From contig NZ_JYJF01000156.1 of the NCBI RefSeq assembly GCF_000955975.1, forward strand, positions 1 through 10,379: DNA of 10,379 bases, in the 5' to 3' direction. Every line of letters starts with the position of its first letter. Within the stretch, counting starts at the first letter, position 1. A program made the translations under genes and the position numbers. The notes under the pieces were generated by a model. That model was not told where the DNA came from, did no database searches, and saw only the letters and a list, made by a program, of their open reading frames with translations. This DNA comes from Saccharothrix sp. ST-888. Its GTDB lineage: Bacteria > Actinomycetota > Actinomycetes > Streptomycetales > Streptomycetaceae. Of the stretch, positions 1-5,982 are shown piece by piece.

Positions 1-215
1 GAACTGCCCATCACCGCGACGTAGTCGCCCTGCTCGATGTCGAGGCTGACGCCCTGCGGTTCACCGGTGCCGGGCGCGAGCGGGCCGCGCAGGGCGTGCA
101 CGGTCGCGTCGCCGTGGCCGTACGCCTTGAGCAGGTGGCGGATCTGGATGACCGGCGGCTGCTGGGCGGCCCGTTGACGGGTCGCCCACTGCTCCGCCGT
201 CTGGCGGTGCCTCAT
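1..215 (-). CDS. ABC transporter ATP-binding protein, MacB/LolD type (N-terminal part, runs off left edge)
   Basis: Only the first 71 codons are present. After a Gln-rich start come the segment VIQIRHLLKAYG, an ATVHALRG segment and then VSLDIEQGDYVAVMGSS. This is the usual N-terminal strand, A-loop tyrosine and lead-in to the Walker A loop of MacB/LolD-type ATPases; the window ends just before the GSGKST expected by family. The protein should be the cytoplasmic motor that powers a membrane permease, probably encoded further left, working with the adaptor just upstream. The ATG (213-215) overlaps the TGA of the adaptor gene as ATGA, which implies translational coupling in one operon. An oddity is about eleven extra residues (PLAPGTGEPQG) between HALRG and VSLDIE, where relatives usually run straight through. 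Walker B and the signature motif lie outside the window, so activity cannot be judged. Confidence 0.85.
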   Translation of the reverse strand, partial: MRHRQTAEQWATRQRAAQQPPVIQIRHLLKAYGHGDATVHALRGPLAPGTGEPQGVSLDIEQGDYVAVMGS

Positions 216-1648
216 CCGCGACCGCCTCCGCCGCCGCCGTTGCCGCCGCGGCCACCGCCGCCGCCACCGAAGCCGCCGCCGCCACCGCCGCCGCCACCGA
301 AGCCGCCGCCGCCACCGCCGAAGCCGCCGCCTGCGCCGCCGCCCAGGCCGGGGAAGGAGCCGCTGGGGAAGCCGTTGCCGGTGCCCGCGGTGGTCGCGGT
401 GAGCTGGAGGCGCTCGCCCTCGGTCAGTCCGGAGACCACCTGCACCGTGGAGTCGCCCTCGACACCGACCGTGACGTCGACCCGCTCGGTGCTGCCGTCG
501 TCGTGCACCACGGTCGCGGTCCGGCTGGTGCCGGTGCCCGAGAGCGCGGCGGTCGGGACGGAGAGCGCGTTGTCGGCCTCGCCGGTGACCACCGAGATGG
601 TGGCGCTGAGACCGGTCCGCAGCGAGCTGGTGTCGCCGTCGATCTGCAGCACCGCGCCGTACTGGACCGCGCCGGAGGAGCCGCTGCCGCCGCTGCCCGA
701 GCCGGTCGGCAGCGAACTCACCGACAGCACGGTCGCCTTGAGCTGGGTGTCGGACTGCGCGTTCAGGGTGACGGTGGCCGCCTGGCCCTTCTTCAGCTTC
801 AGCGAGTCGAGCTCCGAGAACGCGGCGCTGACCTGCATCCCGGTCGGGTTGGTCAGCACGATGAAGCCGCTCGGCGTGCTTCCCGCGCTCGAACCCGACG
901 AGGCCCCGCCGGACTTGCTGCTGCCGGAGCCGGAGCCCGACGCACCGCCGGAGCCGGTGGAGGAGCCCCCGCTGCCCGACACGGTGTCGCCGGCCTTGCC
1001 GCCGACGGAGGCGACCGTGCCGTCCACCGAGGCGATCAGACTGGTACCGGCGAGCGCCGCCTTGGCGTTGGTGACCCCGGCCTCGGCCGTGGTCAGCTGC
1101 TGCTCGGCCTGGGCGACCTGGGCGGGGTCCACCTTGGTGGTGGTGACCGTGGTGGTCTTGGGTGCGGCGGACGCGCCGCCGCGACCGCCGCTGCTGCCGG
1201 TGCCGCCGGTGCCGCCGGTGCCGCCGGTGCTGGACGGAACCTGGGAGGTGGTGGTCTCGCCCGCCTGCGCCTTGGTGAGGTTCGCCTGGGCGGCGGTCAG
1301 GGCGGACTCGGCCGCGGTGACCTGCTGGAGGGACTGCGTGGTGTCGACGGTGGCGAGCAGCTGGCCCTTCTTCACCGTGTCACCGACCGCCACCTTGACC
1401 GCGGTCACCTTGCCGCCGGTGACGAAGTCCTGCCCGGCGTCGGTGGGCGAGGAGAGCGTGCCGGAACCGGATACCGTGGCCAGCACGGTGCCCTTGGCCA
1501 CCGTTGTGGTCCGGGTCTGCGCCCGGCCTGCGGCCGAGCTGGTGCCGCTGTCCAGGGTGGCGTACGCCAGTGCGACGCCGCCCAGCAGGACCACGGCGAG
1601 CGCGGAGTTGACGAGGACGGCACCACGCCGTCGCGGGAGGACCTTCAT
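212..1648 (-). CDS. Membrane-anchored HlyD/MacA-type efflux adaptor with Gly-rich tail
   Basis: The 478-aa product fits a periplasmic-adaptor-like subunit of an ABC exporter, anchored outside the membrane. Residues 5-8 are basic (PRRR) and about 10-30 form one hydrophobic signal anchor. The first half of a lipoyl-like domain includes GGKVTAVKVAVGDTVKKGQ (about 79-97). Two Ala/Gln-rich helices (about 104-130 and 174-200) form a hairpin, and the second lipoyl half is about 203-224. A Gly/Ser linker (225-262) leads to a beta-barrel and membrane-proximal domain up to about 430. Residues 434-478 are almost pure Gly with a few Phe and Arg. The hairpin tip (131-165) is GGT-rich instead of the conserved TolC-contacting tip of Gram-negative MacA. 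The ATG at 1648 is preferred because the basic-hydrophobic anchor follows at once; it has no clear Shine-Dalgarno. An in-frame GTG at 1735 would add 29 residues. The substrate is unknown; antibiotic, peptide or lipid export are all possible. Confidence 0.85.
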   Translation of the reverse strand: MKVLPRRRGAVLVNSALAVVLLGGVALAYATLDSGTSSAAGRAQTRTTTVAKGTVLATVSGSGTLSSPTDAGQDFVTGGKVTAVKVAVGDTVKKGQLLATVDTTQSLQQVTAAESALTAAQANLTKAQAGETTTSQVPSSTGGTGGTGGTGSSGGRGGASAAPKTTTVTTTKVDPAQVAQAEQQLTTAEAGVTNAKAALAGTSLIASVDGTVASVGGKAGDTVSGSGGSSTGSGGASGSGSGSSKSGGASSGSSAGSTPSGFIVLTNPTGMQVSAAFSELDSLKLKKGQAATVTLNAQSDTQLKATVLSVSSLPTGSGSGGSGSSGAVQYGAVLQIDGDTSSLRTGLSATISVVTGEADNALSVPTAALSGTGTSRTATVVHDDGSTERVDVTVGVEGDSTVQVVSGLTEGERLQLTATTAGTGNGFPSGSFPGLGGGAGGGFGGGGGGFGGGGGGGGGFGGGGGGRGGNGGGGGGRG

Positions 1649-1814
1649 GGGCTCAGGGTGGCGTGGTGCTCTTGCCAAGTCCTGGGCCCGGGCTGGGAGC
1701 GAGCTGATGCCAGCAATCCGGACAATCCGCCGCACACCGGGTTCCCGGCGGCCGAAGCGCTACCTCCCGCTGGACAGCTGTTGATCGAGCTCCCAGGATT
1801 TTCCCAGCGTTTCC

Positions 1815-1850
1815 GATCCCCTTTCTGATCCGGCCTCTGATCCGTTCTCC
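1815..1850. repeat. Three 12-bp imperfect direct repeats beginning GATCC
   Basis: GATCC occurs at 1815, 1827 and 1839, exactly 12 bp apart, each followed by a pyrimidine-rich half (CCTTTCT, GGCCTCT, GTTCTCC). The array lies about 170-200 bp upstream of the adaptor start and next to the TCCCAG pair. It may bind a regulator or be chance low complexity. Confidence 0.5.
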
Positions 1851-1864
1851 GGCCCGCTCGGCCC

Positions 1865-1945
1865 GGCGGCGCCGGCGGTGCGGGCGGCGCCGGCGGTACG
1901 GGCGGTGCCGGCGGTACGGGCGGTGCGGGCGGTGCGGGCGGTAAG
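1865..1945. repeat. 9-bp minisatellite, nine units of about GGCGGYRCS
   Basis: Nine consecutive 9-bp units fill this stretch: units vary only in the last four bases (GGCGGTGCG, GGCGGTACG, GGCGGCGCC, GGCGGTGCC, and a final GGCGGTAAG). Read on the plus strand in one frame it would spell Gly-Gly-Ala/Thr repeats, but that frame has a stop at 1838-1840 and no start codon before the array, so it is treated as non-coding. Confidence 0.75.
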
Positions 1946-1985
1946 GACGGACAACCGCGCGTCGGCACGCCCGCCCGGAACGCCG

Positions 1986-2020
1986 CAGGGGCACGGCGCG
2001 AGGTGCGCGCCGTGCCCCTG
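1986..2020 (-). terminator. hisC: Strong hairpin terminator downstream of hisC
   Basis: A perfect 15-bp inverted repeat (1986-2000 with 2006-2020, arm CAGGGGCACGGCGCG) has a 5-nt loop. It begins about 20 bases past the hisC stop. There is no clear U-tract, as is common for high-GC terminators. It should also insulate the downstream efflux operon from hisC read-through. Confidence 0.75.
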
Positions 2021-2034
2021 GGCGGTCGACCGCC
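2021..2034. repeat. Perfect 14-bp palindrome next to the hisC terminator
   Basis: GGCGGTCGACCGCC is its own reverse complement. It sits between the hisC stop codon and the terminator hairpin and directly abuts the hairpin. It may be a second small stem of the terminator or a protein-binding site. Confidence 0.6.
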
Positions 2035-2040
2035 GGAAGG

Positions 2041-3120
2041 TCAGAGCTCCTTGCGGAAGGCGGCGGCGGTGGCGAGGAAGATGCTGTTGGCCTCGGTCTC
2101 GCCGATGGTGACCCGGACACCGTCGCCCTGGAACGGGCGGACCACGATGCCCGCCTCGGCGCAGGCGGCGGCGAAGTCCAGGCTGCGGTCGCCCAGCCGC
2201 AGCCAGACGAAGTTGGCCTGCGAGTCCTCGACCGTCCAGCCCTGCTCGGCCAGGCCCGCGGCGACCCGGGCCCGCTCCTGGACCAGCGCCTCGACGCGGG
2301 CCAGCAGTTCGTCCTCGGCGCGCAGCGAGGCGACGGCCGCGTCCTGGGCGATCTGGCTGACGCCGAACGGCACGGCGGTCTTGCGCAGCGCGGTGGCCAC
2401 CGGCTCGTGCGCGATGGCGAAGCCGACCCGCAGGCCCGCCAGGCCGTAGGCCTTGGAGAAGGTGCGCAGCACACAGACGTTGGGGCGGTCGCGGTAGAGG
2501 TCGATGCCGTTGGGCACCTGCTCGTCGCGGATGAACTCGATGTACGCCTCGTCCAGCACGACCAGGATGTCGCCGGGGACGGCGTCCAGGAAGCGCTCCA
2601 GCTCGGCCCGGCGGATCGCCACGCCGGTGGGGTTGTTGGGGTTGCAGACGAAGATCAGCCGGGTCCGGTCGGTGATCGCGGCGAGCATCGCGTCCAGGTC
2701 GTGCGCCTCGTCGGCGGTGAGCGGGACGGCGACCGGGGTGGCCCCGGCGACCTGGGTGATGATCGGATACGCCTCGAAGGAGCGCCAGGCGAACATGACC
2801 TCGTCGCCGGGCCCGGCGGTGGAGAGCACCAGGGACTGCGCGACGCTGACCGAGCCGGTGCCGGTGGCGACGTGCTCGGCGGGCACGCCGAAGCGGGTGG
2901 CCAGCTCGTTGGTGAGCTCGGTGACGGCCATGTCGGGGTAGCGGTTGAGGGTGCCCGCCGCGGCGACGGCGGCCTGCAGCACACCCGGCAGCGGCTCGTA
3001 GGGGTTCTCGTTGGAGGACAGCTTGTACGAGTCGGCGCCGGCGGGCTTACCGGGCTTGTAGGTCGGAATGGCGTCCAGGGTCGGCTTCAGCCGGGGCCCC
3101 TGCGCTGCCGTCTCGCTCAC
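2041..3120 (-). CDS. hisC: HisC/Pat-family PLP-dependent aminotransferase
   Basis: The 359-aa product is a fold-type I aminotransferase of normal HisC length. Visible motifs are SNENP (36-40), CNPNNPTG (159-166), DEAY (190-193) and RTFSKAYGLAGLR (219-231), where K223 should form the Schiff base with pyridoxal phosphate. R336 in GVRVTIG should bind the substrate carboxylate. By family the enzyme acts on histidinol phosphate or on aromatic amino acids. Segments such as WRSFEAYP, TDRTRLIFVCNPNNPTG and QANFVWLRLG resemble, from memory, the mycobacterial HisC2/Pat branch (aromatic or phenylalanine aminotransferase), so pat is an equally good name. No his genes adjoin it, which also favours a role outside the main histidine operon. 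The GTG start is set by AAGGAG six bases upstream; the longer in-frame extension to 3357 lacks such support. A hairpin terminator follows. Confidence 0.92.
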   Translation of the reverse strand: MSETAAQGPRLKPTLDAIPTYKPGKPAGADSYKLSSNENPYEPLPGVLQAAVAAAGTLNRYPDMAVTELTNELATRFGVPAEHVATGTGSVSVAQSLVLSTAGPGDEVMFAWRSFEAYPIITQVAGATPVAVPLTADEAHDLDAMLAAITDRTRLIFVCNPNNPTGVAIRRAELERFLDAVPGDILVVLDEAYIEFIRDEQVPNGIDLYRDRPNVCVLRTFSKAYGLAGLRVGFAIAHEPVATALRKTAVPFGVSQIAQDAAVASLRAEDELLARVEALVQERARVAAGLAEQGWTVEDSQANFVWLRLGDRSLDFAAACAEAGIVVRPFQGDGVRVTIGETEANSIFLATAAAFRKEL

Positions 3121-3126
3121 GGTGCT

Positions 3127-3132
3127 CTCCTT
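3127..3132 (-). promoter_or_regulatory. hisC: Shine-Dalgarno of hisC
   Basis: On the minus strand AAGGAG lies six bases before the GTG at 3118-3120. It is the clearest ribosome binding site in the window and decides the GTG start over any upstream in-frame start. Confidence 0.8.
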
Positions 3133-3453
3133 CTGCTCATGCTGATCATGCGGCCGGTGCGCGCTGCTCGTGCCGTCGTCCTGCTGCCGATACCCGGCGC
3201 GCCGCGGGGTCGCCGCGAGGCACCGGGCCTTCGTACGCACCCGTTCCGCCCCGGTCGGGTGCCTTGAACGATACCGATCGCGCTCACCCGTAGGAGTGAG
3301 ATGCCCGGCCGGGTCAGGGGCGCAGATCAGCCATTCTGCAGGGTTCCGATGGCACATGTCAGAGGTAAGAGGCCCGAATTGAGGCCGGTATCCAAGGGGA
3401 CCACCGGGGAAGATTCATGGAGAAACGGCACTTCTCGGCCAAGGTACGCCCCG
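3133..3453. other. Divergent spacer between hisC and the LacI-family gene
   Basis: The spacer must contain the hisC promoter on the minus strand and signals for the LacI gene on the plus strand. I found no convincing hisC promoter. A TTGAAC at 3264 and TAGGAG at 3291 are 21 bp apart, too far for a normal promoter. A CCGGT/ACCGG inverted repeat (3385-3407, 13-bp gap) is the only operator-like symmetry seen and is weak. No gene is supported. Confidence 0.5.
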
Positions 3454-3483
3454 GTCACAGGGAGCCGCGATGCGCCATACGAT
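3454..3483 (+). promoter_or_regulatory. Candidate promoter of the LacI-family gene
   Basis: GTCACA (3454-3459) and TACGAT (3478-3483) are 18 bp apart. The -10 ends nine bases before the ATG, so the transcript would have almost no leader. This agrees with the lack of a Shine-Dalgarno directly before that ATG. Confidence 0.35.
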
Positions 3484-3496
3484 CGGTCCGCCATGA
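3470..3496 (+). CDS. Possible 8-codon upstream ORF overlapping the LacI start
   Basis: An ATG at 3470 is preceded by AGGGAG with a 5-base gap. It encodes MRHTIGPP and stops at a TGA (3494-3496) that overlaps the LacI ATG as ATGA. If transcribed, ribosomes ending here could re-initiate on the regulator gene, which has no Shine-Dalgarno of its own. It would be bypassed if transcription begins at the candidate promoter just before the regulator. The peptide itself shows no regulatory codon pattern. Confidence 0.3.
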   Translation: MRHTIGPP

Positions 3497-4650
3497 CAGC
3501 AGCAGCCAATCAGAGCGGTCGGCGACCCACCACCTCGCGGCGTCTGGAGCGGGCCGGCATCCGGGATGTGGCAGCAGCCGCCGGAGTGTCGATCACCACT
3601 GTCTCGGACGCCCTCAACGGTAAGGGCCGCCTGCCCGACGAGACCAGAAGCCGAGTGCGCGAGGTCGCCGAGCGCCTCGGCTACCGCCCGTCCGCAGCCG
3701 CCAGGACCCTGCGCACCGGCCGGTCAGGCCTGATCGGGCTGACCGTCACCACCTACGGCGAGGAACCCTTCACCTTCACCGAGTTCGCCTACTTCGCCGA
3801 GATGGCGCGGGCGGCCACCAGTGCGGCGCTCGGCCGCGGTTACGCCCTGGTGGTGCTGCCCGCCTCCTCCCGGCACGACGTCTGGAGCAACATCGCCCTG
3901 GACGGCACCGTGGTGATCGACCCGCCCGACCAGGACCCGCTGGTCAGCGAGCTCTACCGGTCCGGGGTGCCGGTGGTCAGCGACGGCAAACCCGGCAACT
4001 GCCCGGTCACCGCCTGGGTCGACAACGACCACGAGGCCGCCGTGCTGGGCATCCTCGACCACCTCTCCGAGGCCGGCGCCCGCCGGATCGGCCTGCTCAC
4101 CGGGACCAGCACCGACACCTACACCCGGCTCTCCACCGAGGCGTACCTCGGCTGGTGCGGTCGGGTCGGCCAGGAGCCGGTCTACGAGACCTACCCCGCC
4201 CACGACCCGGCCGCCGGCGCCGTCGCCGCCGACCGGCTGCTCGCCCGCCCCGACCGCCCCGACGCGGTGTACGGCCTCTTCGACCCCAACGGGACCGACC
4301 TGCTCGCCGCCGCCCGCCGGTACGGCCTGCGGGTGCCCGACGACCTGCTGCTGGTGTGCTGCAGCGAGAGCGACGTCTACGCGGGCACCGAACCGCCCAT
4401 CACGACCCTCTCACTCAAGCCGCGCCGGATCGGCACCACCGTGGTCAACCTGCTGATCGACGCCATCGAGGGAGTCGACTCCGGCACCGGCGTGGACATC
4501 GCCCGGCTCTTCCCGCCGCGCTTCCGCACCGCCGGGACGGGCCCGCCGCCGGGCACCCTGATGCCCACCGAGCTGATCGTCCGGGCCTCTTCGCAGCGCC
4601 GCAGCCCCCGGACCACCATCAACGCACCCCGCCCGCCGGGCGAGGTCTAG
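3493..4650 (+). CDS. LacI-family transcriptional regulator
   Basis: The 385-aa product has the LacI layout. After a 20-residue basic N-terminal extension, the helix-turn-helix is IRDVAAAAGVSITTVSDALN (23-42) and the hinge helix is YRPSAAARTLRTG (64-76). A periplasmic-binding-protein-like effector domain follows to about 350. The usual hinge and effector-domain landmarks are present (GLIGLTV, VDNDHEAA, RRIGLLTG). The C-terminus (about 345-385) has a Pro/Gly loop and a basic tail that may be flexible. It should bind DNA as a dimer and respond to a small ligand, usually a sugar or nucleoside in this family. No sugar-use gene adjoins it, so ligand and targets are unknown; divergent hisC and itself are the nearest candidates. 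The ATG at 3493 was chosen because it places the HTH at the normal distance; in-frame extension upstream has no coding features. Confidence 0.9.
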   Translation: MTAAANQSGRRPTTSRRLERAGIRDVAAAAGVSITTVSDALNGKGRLPDETRSRVREVAERLGYRPSAAARTLRTGRSGLIGLTVTTYGEEPFTFTEFAYFAEMARAATSAALGRGYALVVLPASSRHDVWSNIALDGTVVIDPPDQDPLVSELYRSGVPVVSDGKPGNCPVTAWVDNDHEAAVLGILDHLSEAGARRIGLLTGTSTDTYTRLSTEAYLGWCGRVGQEPVYETYPAHDPAAGAVAADRLLARPDRPDAVYGLFDPNGTDLLAAARRYGLRVPDDLLLVCCSESDVYAGTEPPITTLSLKPRRIGTTVVNLLIDAIEGVDSGTGVDIARLFPPRFRTAGTGPPPGTLMPTELIVRASSQRRSPRTTINAPRPPGEV

Positions 4651-4651
4651 A

Positions 4652-4665
4652 CCACCACAGGGTGG
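4652..4665 (+). terminator. Weak hairpin just after the LacI-family gene
   Basis: CCACC-ACAG-GGTGG forms a 5-bp stem with a 4-nt loop directly after the TAG stop. It is short, and a real terminator may instead use the GC-rich symmetric stretches between 4674 and 4756. Confidence 0.3.
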
Positions 4666-4772
4666 GACAAACCGGGGCGGATACCGCCTCGGCGGGGTCG
4701 CCCCAGGGGCCGTTCGGGCCCGCTCGGGGCCACCCGGGGAGACTCTCCGGACGATTGGATACCGACCAGGTG

Positions 4773-4808
4773 AGGACGCCGGGAGAGTGGTCTTCCTATG
4801 ATGGGCGA
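4773..4808 (+). promoter_or_regulatory. Promoter for a leaderless metallophosphatase mRNA
   Basis: TATGAT (4797-4802) is a near-consensus -10 box, with AGGACG (4773-4778) 18 bp upstream as a partial -35. Exactly six bases separate the -10 from the ATG at 4809, so transcription should begin at or next to the start codon. This explains why no Shine-Dalgarno lies at the proper distance from the ATG. Confidence 0.6.
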
Positions 4809-5966
4809 ATGACACCCGAGGACCGCTTCCCCGGGCCTGAACTGCCCGACTCAGGCCCCCACCACCCCCAGGACCTCGACGTGCTCCCGTACGGCTCCTA
4901 CTACGAGCCTCCCGAGCCGCCGCCCGGGTACGGATACGACTCCACGTACAGCGGCTACGGCGGCGCCCGCTTCCTCGAACAGCACTGGCCGACGCTCAGT
5001 CACCCGGACGACCGGACAGTCCAGATGGTCCACCGCGAGCAGCCGCCCGCAGCCGTCCAGCACGAGGACCCGCCGACCATCGAGCTGGGCCCGCCGCTCA
5101 CCCCGCCGCTCCCCGAAGAGGTCCACTTCCCGTACCCGCAGCCCACGCCCGGCGAGGCCCCCGGCCCGCTCTACGTGGTCGGCGACGTGCACGGCTACCT
5201 CGACGAACTCCGCGCCGCACTGCACCAGCAGGGCCTGATCGACGCGGACGGCCACTGGTCCGCCGGCCGCTCCCGGCTCTGGTTCCTCGGCGACTTCACC
5301 GACCGCGGCCCCGACGGCATCGGCGTCATCGACCTGGTCATGCAGCTCGCCGCCGAGGCCGCCGCCGCCGGCGGCTACTGCCGGGCCCTGATGGGCAATC
5401 ACGAACTCCTCTTCCTGGGCGCCGCCCGATACGGCGACGAGCCCGTCCAGTCCACCGCGGGCACCGCCTCCTTCCTCGCCGCCTGGCGGCTCAACGGCGG
5501 CCAGCAGCAGGACCTGGAACGCCTGGAGACCCACCACATCAGCTGGCTCTCCCGGCTCCCCGCCATCGCCCTGGAGGACGACCACCTGCTGCTGCACTCC
5601 GACACCACCGCCTACCTGGAGTACGGCGAGTCGATCGCCGAGGTCAACGACGCGGTGCACCACCTGCTCGCCGACGAGGGCGCCGACGAGTGGTGGGACT
5701 GCTTCCGCCGCTTCACCAAGCGGTTCGCCTTCCGCGGCCAGGCCGGGCCGACCGCCGTGCACGAGCTGCTCGGCGCGTACGGCGGCCGGCGCGTGGTGCA
5801 CGGGCACAGCCCGATCCCGTACCTCACCGGCTCCACGCACGCCGAGGAGGGCGTACCGCCGCACGTCCCCGGCCCGTACATCTACGCGGACGAGCTGGCC
5901 ATCGCGATGGACGGCGGCGTCACCATGGAGGGCCGCCTGCTGGTCGCCCGGCTGCCGCTGAACTGA
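4809..5966 (+). CDS. Metallophosphatase (PPP/calcineurin-like) with disordered N-terminus
   Basis: The 385-aa product carries the full metal-site series of PPP-type phosphoesterases: GDVHG (125-129), GDFTDRG (161-167), GNHE (196-199), a histidine in LLLHSD (H263) and HGHS (331-334). Asp126, His128, Asp162, Asn197, His263 and His333 should bind two metal ions for phosphoester hydrolysis. The substrate could be a phosphoprotein, a dinucleotide polyphosphate or another phosphoester; the sequence does not decide. Residues 1-118 are rich in Pro, Tyr, Gly and acidic residues (PPEPPPGYGYDSTYSGYGG) and look disordered. No signal peptide is seen, so it is likely cytoplasmic. The start follows a -10 box by six bases, pointing to a leaderless mRNA. 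A hairpin terminator follows, so it appears monocistronic. Confidence 0.88.
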   Translation: MTPEDRFPGPELPDSGPHHPQDLDVLPYGSYYEPPEPPPGYGYDSTYSGYGGARFLEQHWPTLSHPDDRTVQMVHREQPPAAVQHEDPPTIELGPPLTPPLPEEVHFPYPQPTPGEAPGPLYVVGDVHGYLDELRAALHQQGLIDADGHWSAGRSRLWFLGDFTDRGPDGIGVIDLVMQLAAEAAAAGGYCRALMGNHELLFLGAARYGDEPVQSTAGTASFLAAWRLNGGQQQDLERLETHHISWLSRLPAIALEDDHLLLHSDTTAYLEYGESIAEVNDAVHHLLADEGADEWWDCFRRFTKRFAFRGQAGPTAVHELLGAYGGRRVVHGHSPIPYLTGSTHAEEGVPPHVPGPYIYADELAIAMDGGVTMEGRLLVARLPLN

Positions 5967-5982
5967 CGGCACATCAAGCTCC

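Larger units (their letters stand above)
1649..1985. other. Non-coding spacer upstream of the efflux operon with short repeat arrays
   Basis: No gene is supported here. The part nearest the adaptor holds two TCCCAG copies 11 bp apart (1791-1807) and three GATCC units 12 bp apart (1815-1850). Further out is a 9-bp minisatellite (1865-1945). The spacer must contain the efflux operon promoter on the minus strand, but I could not find a convincing -35/-10 pair. Reading frames through it either lack a start codon or continue as antisense shadows of hisC. Confidence 0.6.

Noticed and set aside
1197..1230. Regular 9-bp repeat considered as a CRISPR-like or intergenic array
   Set aside because: It lies in the adaptor coding frame and encodes the GGT repeat of the hairpin tip; there are no unique spacers.
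96..1828. Long plus-strand open frames opposite the efflux adaptor (Pro-rich and Gly/Arg-rich products)
   Set aside because: They are antisense shadows caused by GC-rich codons; the minus frame has a signal anchor, lipoyl motifs and a coupled neighbour, whereas these show only composition-driven repeats.
1841..2449. Plus-strand frame through the minisatellite encoding Gly-Gly-Ala/Thr repeats
   Set aside because: Stops at 1826-1828 and 1838-1840 precede it, no ATG or GTG leads into the array, and downstream it is antisense to hisC.
2407..3267. Large plus-strand frame opposite hisC
   Set aside because: It is a composition shadow of a gene with complete PLP-enzyme motifs.
3264..3296. TTGAAC and TAGGAG as a promoter for the LacI gene
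   Set aside because: The 21-bp spacing is too long and a better placed pair exists next to the start codon.
3417..3623. 68-residue plus-strand frame starting MEKRHFS before and into the LacI gene
   Set aside because: It overlaps the helix-turn-helix coding region in another frame and has no recognisable feature; the LacI frame is far better supported.
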